Shown: positions 8,601 through 11,050 of the stretch, one piece after another | How the letters are laid out: each line of letters starts with the position of its first letter | Numbering within the stretch: the first letter of the stretch is position 1 | Assembly: GCA_019693395.1 (NCBI GenBank) | Contig: JAAMXP010004072.1 | Location: forward strand, 1-11,050 | Source of the DNA: Ettlia oleoabundans | Taxonomy: Eukaryota > Chlorophyta > Chlorophyceae > Chlamydomonadales | Direction: 5' to 3' | DNA: 11,050 bases | The notes under the pieces: model-generated | The model's database searches: none | What the model saw: only the letters and a program-made list of their open reading frames with translations | Told to the model about the DNA's origin: nothing | Program-made: the position numbers and the translations under genes

Positions 8601-11034
8601 GCTTTATGAAGTACAGTGATTGAGGCATGGTTGCTCAGTCTTGTGTAATCAGTTGGTTGCCTTGCTTGTAACTTACACCTTTCTAGTGGCTGGCCACTGG
8701 GCTGACCCGCCCTCGCCGCCCCGGCACTTGCTGCAGGCTCGGCAACACGCCTGTGGTTGATGGCAGCGAGAATCCTGTGTGCAGTCAGGGGCAGACGCTG
8801 GGCTCACGCAACACGCTGCCTATACAGTGCACCGGCACCGACGGTGGCCCTGCCACTGGCCGCTTTCTCACCCTGTATCGCAAGCTGAACCAGGCCTCAG
8901 ACATGTACATCTGCCAGGTCCTGGCCTTCCTGGCAGGTGGGTGCTGGTGCGGTGATGGCTCGGGTGTTGTTGACAACGTTCCACATTGATGGTGATGCAA
9001 GGCGATTGTGTTTGGGCCCTCATGCTTGGTGACAGTTGCCGCCTGCTGGATTGGAATCAGAGGTGCTGGCTATGAATGCTGAAGCAACGGGTCACCAGGA
9101 TTGCAGCCTGGTTGGGAGCAGCAACAGGGTGACTGCCTGCCAAGAAAGGGGACCTCAAGACATGCCATCTGTTTTTCGCATGTGCCGCCCACCTGCAGTG
9201 GGCCCCAGCCGTTTCTACCAGTCGCCGCCCGCACCACCCAGTCCCCCCCTCTCACCACCGCCGGCGCCGCCGCCCCCTGCCCCTCGCGGCCGTGTGAATG
9301 TCAGTGTGACATCCGCCACCACCTCCATGGTCGTGTCTCTGGATCTGTCGGGGCCGGGGCTGCTGCCTCTGGATGAAGCGGTGCAGGCCAACATTATTCG
9401 GGCGGCAGCGGCAACCTGGGAGGGAAACCTTGGCATGGGTGGCGTGCGGGGCCTGGCCTTCAGCCAACTCGAACCGGTGGCATCGCAGTCTGTGCAGTCA
9501 GTTAGCAGTCGCGAGCTGCTGCAGGCAGGGGTACCTGCTGGCCCGCTGCCTGACAACGGCAGCGGCTGGGTGGCAGTGCAGCTGGTTGTTGATACGGCTG
9601 CGGGGCAGGCTCCTGCTGCCGCAACGTTCATTGAGGAGTCTGGGTGGCCTGGAGGAGAGCTGCAGGCACAGCTGGAGAACGAGGGTGGGTTGAAGGGCGG
9701 GCTGCGGATTGTTGGGGGCTTATGCAGGGCATTGTGTTGCTGGCTTGCAACAACCAGCGCAGCTGGGTGCTGCAGAGAGCATACTGGGGCGAAGTTGCAT
9801 GGGTGCACTTGTGTGCCAAGCAGCCGCAGCCCTGGGTTGGTCCCCGATATCTCTTGCACCAGGCACCCGCCGGCGAGGCATCACCAGCGTGCCAGCACGC
9901 ATGCTCCTACCCTGTCGAGCGCGCTGCACCCACCACCTGCACGATGCCTGGCCGTGCCCACCTCTCTACCCCACCCCTGTTGCAGGCATGCCCGGCATTG
10001 TGCCCACCATCAAGTCAATCACCGACCTGGGCGCACCTCCTCCACCCCCACCGCCATCCCCACCCATGCCTGCCCCACCAGCTCCCAGCAGCAATGGAGA
10101 CGACGGCAGCAGCAGCAGCAGCAGCAGCGTTCCAATCGGGGCCATTGCGGGTGGTGTGGCAGGCGGCATTGTTGCTCTGGTTGCAGTGGCTGGCCTGCTT
10201 TATGCACGGCGCAGGCGCAGGCTACGTAGCGGCCCCTCCCACAAGGGAGAATATCCTGATGACGGCGGTTCTGAGAGCCCCAAGGTTGGAGCCATGGAGC
10301 AGGGACGGCAGAGCAGCAGCAACACAAGCACAACCCTGCTGGGTCTGCCCAAGGCAGGAGACGCTGGCGATGGGTACAGCTTGGCCGTGGCGGCAGGTGG
10401 GTGTGGGGGGACAGCTTTGCTAGGTGGATTGTTGTCATACCAGGAAACGCAGGTGGCAGGGTTTTGGAAGCACACCTGTGTGTGCCTGGATCCTTGAACT
10501 CAGGTTGGGGTGGTGCTGCTGAGCAGCCCAGGAGCTGCTTACGATTATCTGGCCTGCTTGCTCCTGCTGCTCCTGCCAAATGCTGGTTGCGTTTGGCATG
10601 TGGCTCATTTGGTGGCTGCGACCTGCCATGCTTGCTGTGCTGTGTGTGGTGCAGCTGGTGGACCTAACGGCAGTGACGGCAGCATGAAGCTTGAGCTGGA
10701 TGCGGAGCTGTTCACCCGCGGGCCCCCCGCAGACATCATCACCTTCCTTGCCGATGACACACGCAGCGACCACTCAGCCATGGGCACAGCAGCGGGCCCT
10801 GGCAACGGCCAACCCTCAGACTCAACGCCAATCGGCAGCGCCAGGAGCACGTCTGGCGTTGGCGGCTGCGGGTTGAGGCGCAACAGCGGCGACTGCGTTG
10901 CGAGTGTGGGTGGCAGTCTGCAGAAGCAGCGCAGCGTGATGTCGCGCATTGATAGTGGCGTGAGTGAGTTGTGGACGGTTGGTTTCAAGGAGCTGGACAT
11001 ACAGAAGCAGATCGGGGAGGGCAGCTTTGGCAAG
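5557..11034 (+). CDS. LRR receptor-like protein kinase with two galactose-binding-like domains, 3' partial
   Basis: A predicted single-pass plasma-membrane receptor kinase; ten exons (991 codons) are visible. Exons: 5557-5798, 6001-6133, 6463-7134, 7430-7582, 7953-8090, 8377-8534, 8737-8936, 9199-9684, 9986-10396 and 10655-11034; the kinase continues outside the window. The start has an in-frame TGA upstream at 5542-5544. Order: signal peptide (1-31); plant-type LRR cap with ALLAFKQSV and PWVGVFC (33-81); about three LRRs (82-170) such as GLSGTLP, LTGTLP and LAGTMP; a NPLLCG cap. Next, beta-sandwich domain 1 has WMVDL (338-342) and GRYVSI (401-406); domain 2 has WITVDLG (469-475) and GRFLTL (540-545). 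Then come a Pro hinge (574-594), an unrecognised domain (597-727), a second Pro hinge (744-761), Ser7, TM about 777-801 with Arg5 stop-transfer, a Ser/Gly-rich juxtamembrane region and GEGSFGK (985-991), the kinase ATP loop. The ligand is unknown; a carbohydrate is plausible from the fold. Exon model confidence is high except for the end of exon 4. Confidence 0.87.
7263..7290 (+). repeat. 14-bp tandem duplication in receptor intron 3
   Basis: Two exact head-to-tail copies of AGGGCTGGCAAAAT (7263-7276 and 7277-7290), followed by GGGCT as the start of a third. It lies within the intron 7135-7429 and has no coding role in the chosen model. Confidence 0.9.
7583..7952 (+). other. Receptor kinase intron 4 (probable GC-AG)
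   Basis: Exon 4 ends CTC AAG at 7582 and the intron begins GCAAGT, the perfect GC-donor consensus. The acceptor CTGCGCAG ends at 7952, before GGC CGC TAC GTG. A weak in-frame GT alternative exists nine bases upstream (CGC|GTGCTC), which would remove V-L-K before GRYVSI; I consider it less likely. A run of 12 C lies at 7924-7935, just before the acceptor. Confidence 0.7.
8535..8736 (+). other. Receptor kinase intron 6 with immediate in-frame TAG and two TGTAA motifs
   Basis: The donor GTAGGT begins at 8535. Read through, the frame is ATA CGG TAG, so translation stops at 8536-8538. TGTAA, the common chlorophyte poly(A) pentamer, occurs at 8644-8648 and 8667-8671 inside this intron. Normal splicing ends at CTGCAG (8736). 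Confidence 0.8.
9094..9112 (+). repeat. Short hairpin in receptor intron 7
   Basis: ACCAGG at 9094-9099 pairs perfectly with CCTGGT at 9107-9112 across a 7-nt loop, inside intron 8937-9198. It is short and most likely incidental; no snoRNA box pair could be assigned. Confidence 0.4.
10108..10128 (+). repeat. AGC x7 in receptor exon 9 (poly-Ser)
   Basis: Seven AGC codons give Ser769-775 directly before the transmembrane helix. They extend the extracellular hinge and form a microsatellite that may vary in length. Confidence 0.9.
10120..10230 (+). other. Transmembrane helix and stop-transfer of the receptor kinase
   Basis: Residues about 777-801 are uninterrupted hydrophobic/Gly (PIGAIAGGVAGGIVA then LVAVAGLLYA), followed by five arginines. 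The GG-V-A-GG spacing is of the small-xxx-small kind that packs helix dimers. The Arg cluster sets the cytosolic side, consistent with an extracellular LRR and lectin part and an intracellular kinase. Confidence 0.9.
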
Positions 11035-11050
11035 GTGCGTGGGTGGGGCG
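11035..11050 (+). other. Start of receptor kinase intron 10 (truncated by the window)
   Basis: The donor GTGCGT follows AAG at 11032-11034 inside the kinase glycine loop (GEGSFGK, expected next residue V). The acceptor and remaining kinase exons are outside the window. Confidence 0.75.

Noticed and set aside
9036..10229. A 397-codon plus-strand open frame taken as one exon
   Set aside because: Only 9199-9684 fits the receptor. After the donor at 9685 the frame loses sense and its C-terminal part is out of frame with the hinge/TM exon at 9986-10396.

Overview
The window is nuclear DNA from a eukaryote. Three intron-dense genes are spliced by 24 visible introns of about 150-370 bp, the base composition is GC-rich, and many acceptors read GTGCAG or CTGCAG. 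Gene content (RNA polymerase II CTD with alanine/glutamine at heptad position 7, a plant/animal-type UBLCP1, a receptor kinase with a plant-type LRR cap) points to a green alga. A chlorophyte, perhaps a trebouxiophyte, is most likely; that placement is inference. All exon models were assembled by hand from splice consensus, reading-frame continuity and family knowledge, without transcript data.

Layout. (1) Positions 1-1168, plus strand: the 3' end of RPB1, the largest subunit of RNA polymerase II. Four exons carry 20 complete CTD heptads and a degenerate tail; two of the three introns are GC-AG. (2) 1169-1594: a 426-bp convergent intergenic region. (3) 4926 down to 1595, minus strand: a complete 12-exon gene for UBLCP1, the ubiquitin-like-domain CTD phosphatase (365 aa). 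A 15-nt and a 20-nt microexon carry the catalytic aspartates. (4) 4927-5556: a 630-bp divergent promoter region with a perfect 12-bp palindrome. (5) 5557 to the right edge, plus strand: the first ten exons (991 codons) of a single-pass receptor-like kinase. It encodes a signal peptide, LRR cap, LRRs, two galactose-binding/F5-8C-like beta-sandwich domains, a proline-rich hinge, an unrecognised extracellular domain, a second proline hinge, a transmembrane helix, a Ser-rich juxtamembrane region and the first glycine loop of the kinase. The rest of the kinase lies outside the window.

How they may work together. RPB1 and UBLCP1 lie tail-to-tail: a phospho-CTD substrate beside a phosphatase of the family first described as acting on the CTD. 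UBLCP1 and the receptor share one upstream region head-to-head. The adjacency is visible; any functional coupling is inference. The observations most worth following are the receptor architecture in a chlorophyte, the in-frame skippable catalytic microexon of UBLCP1, and the GC-AG introns at CTD heptad borders.
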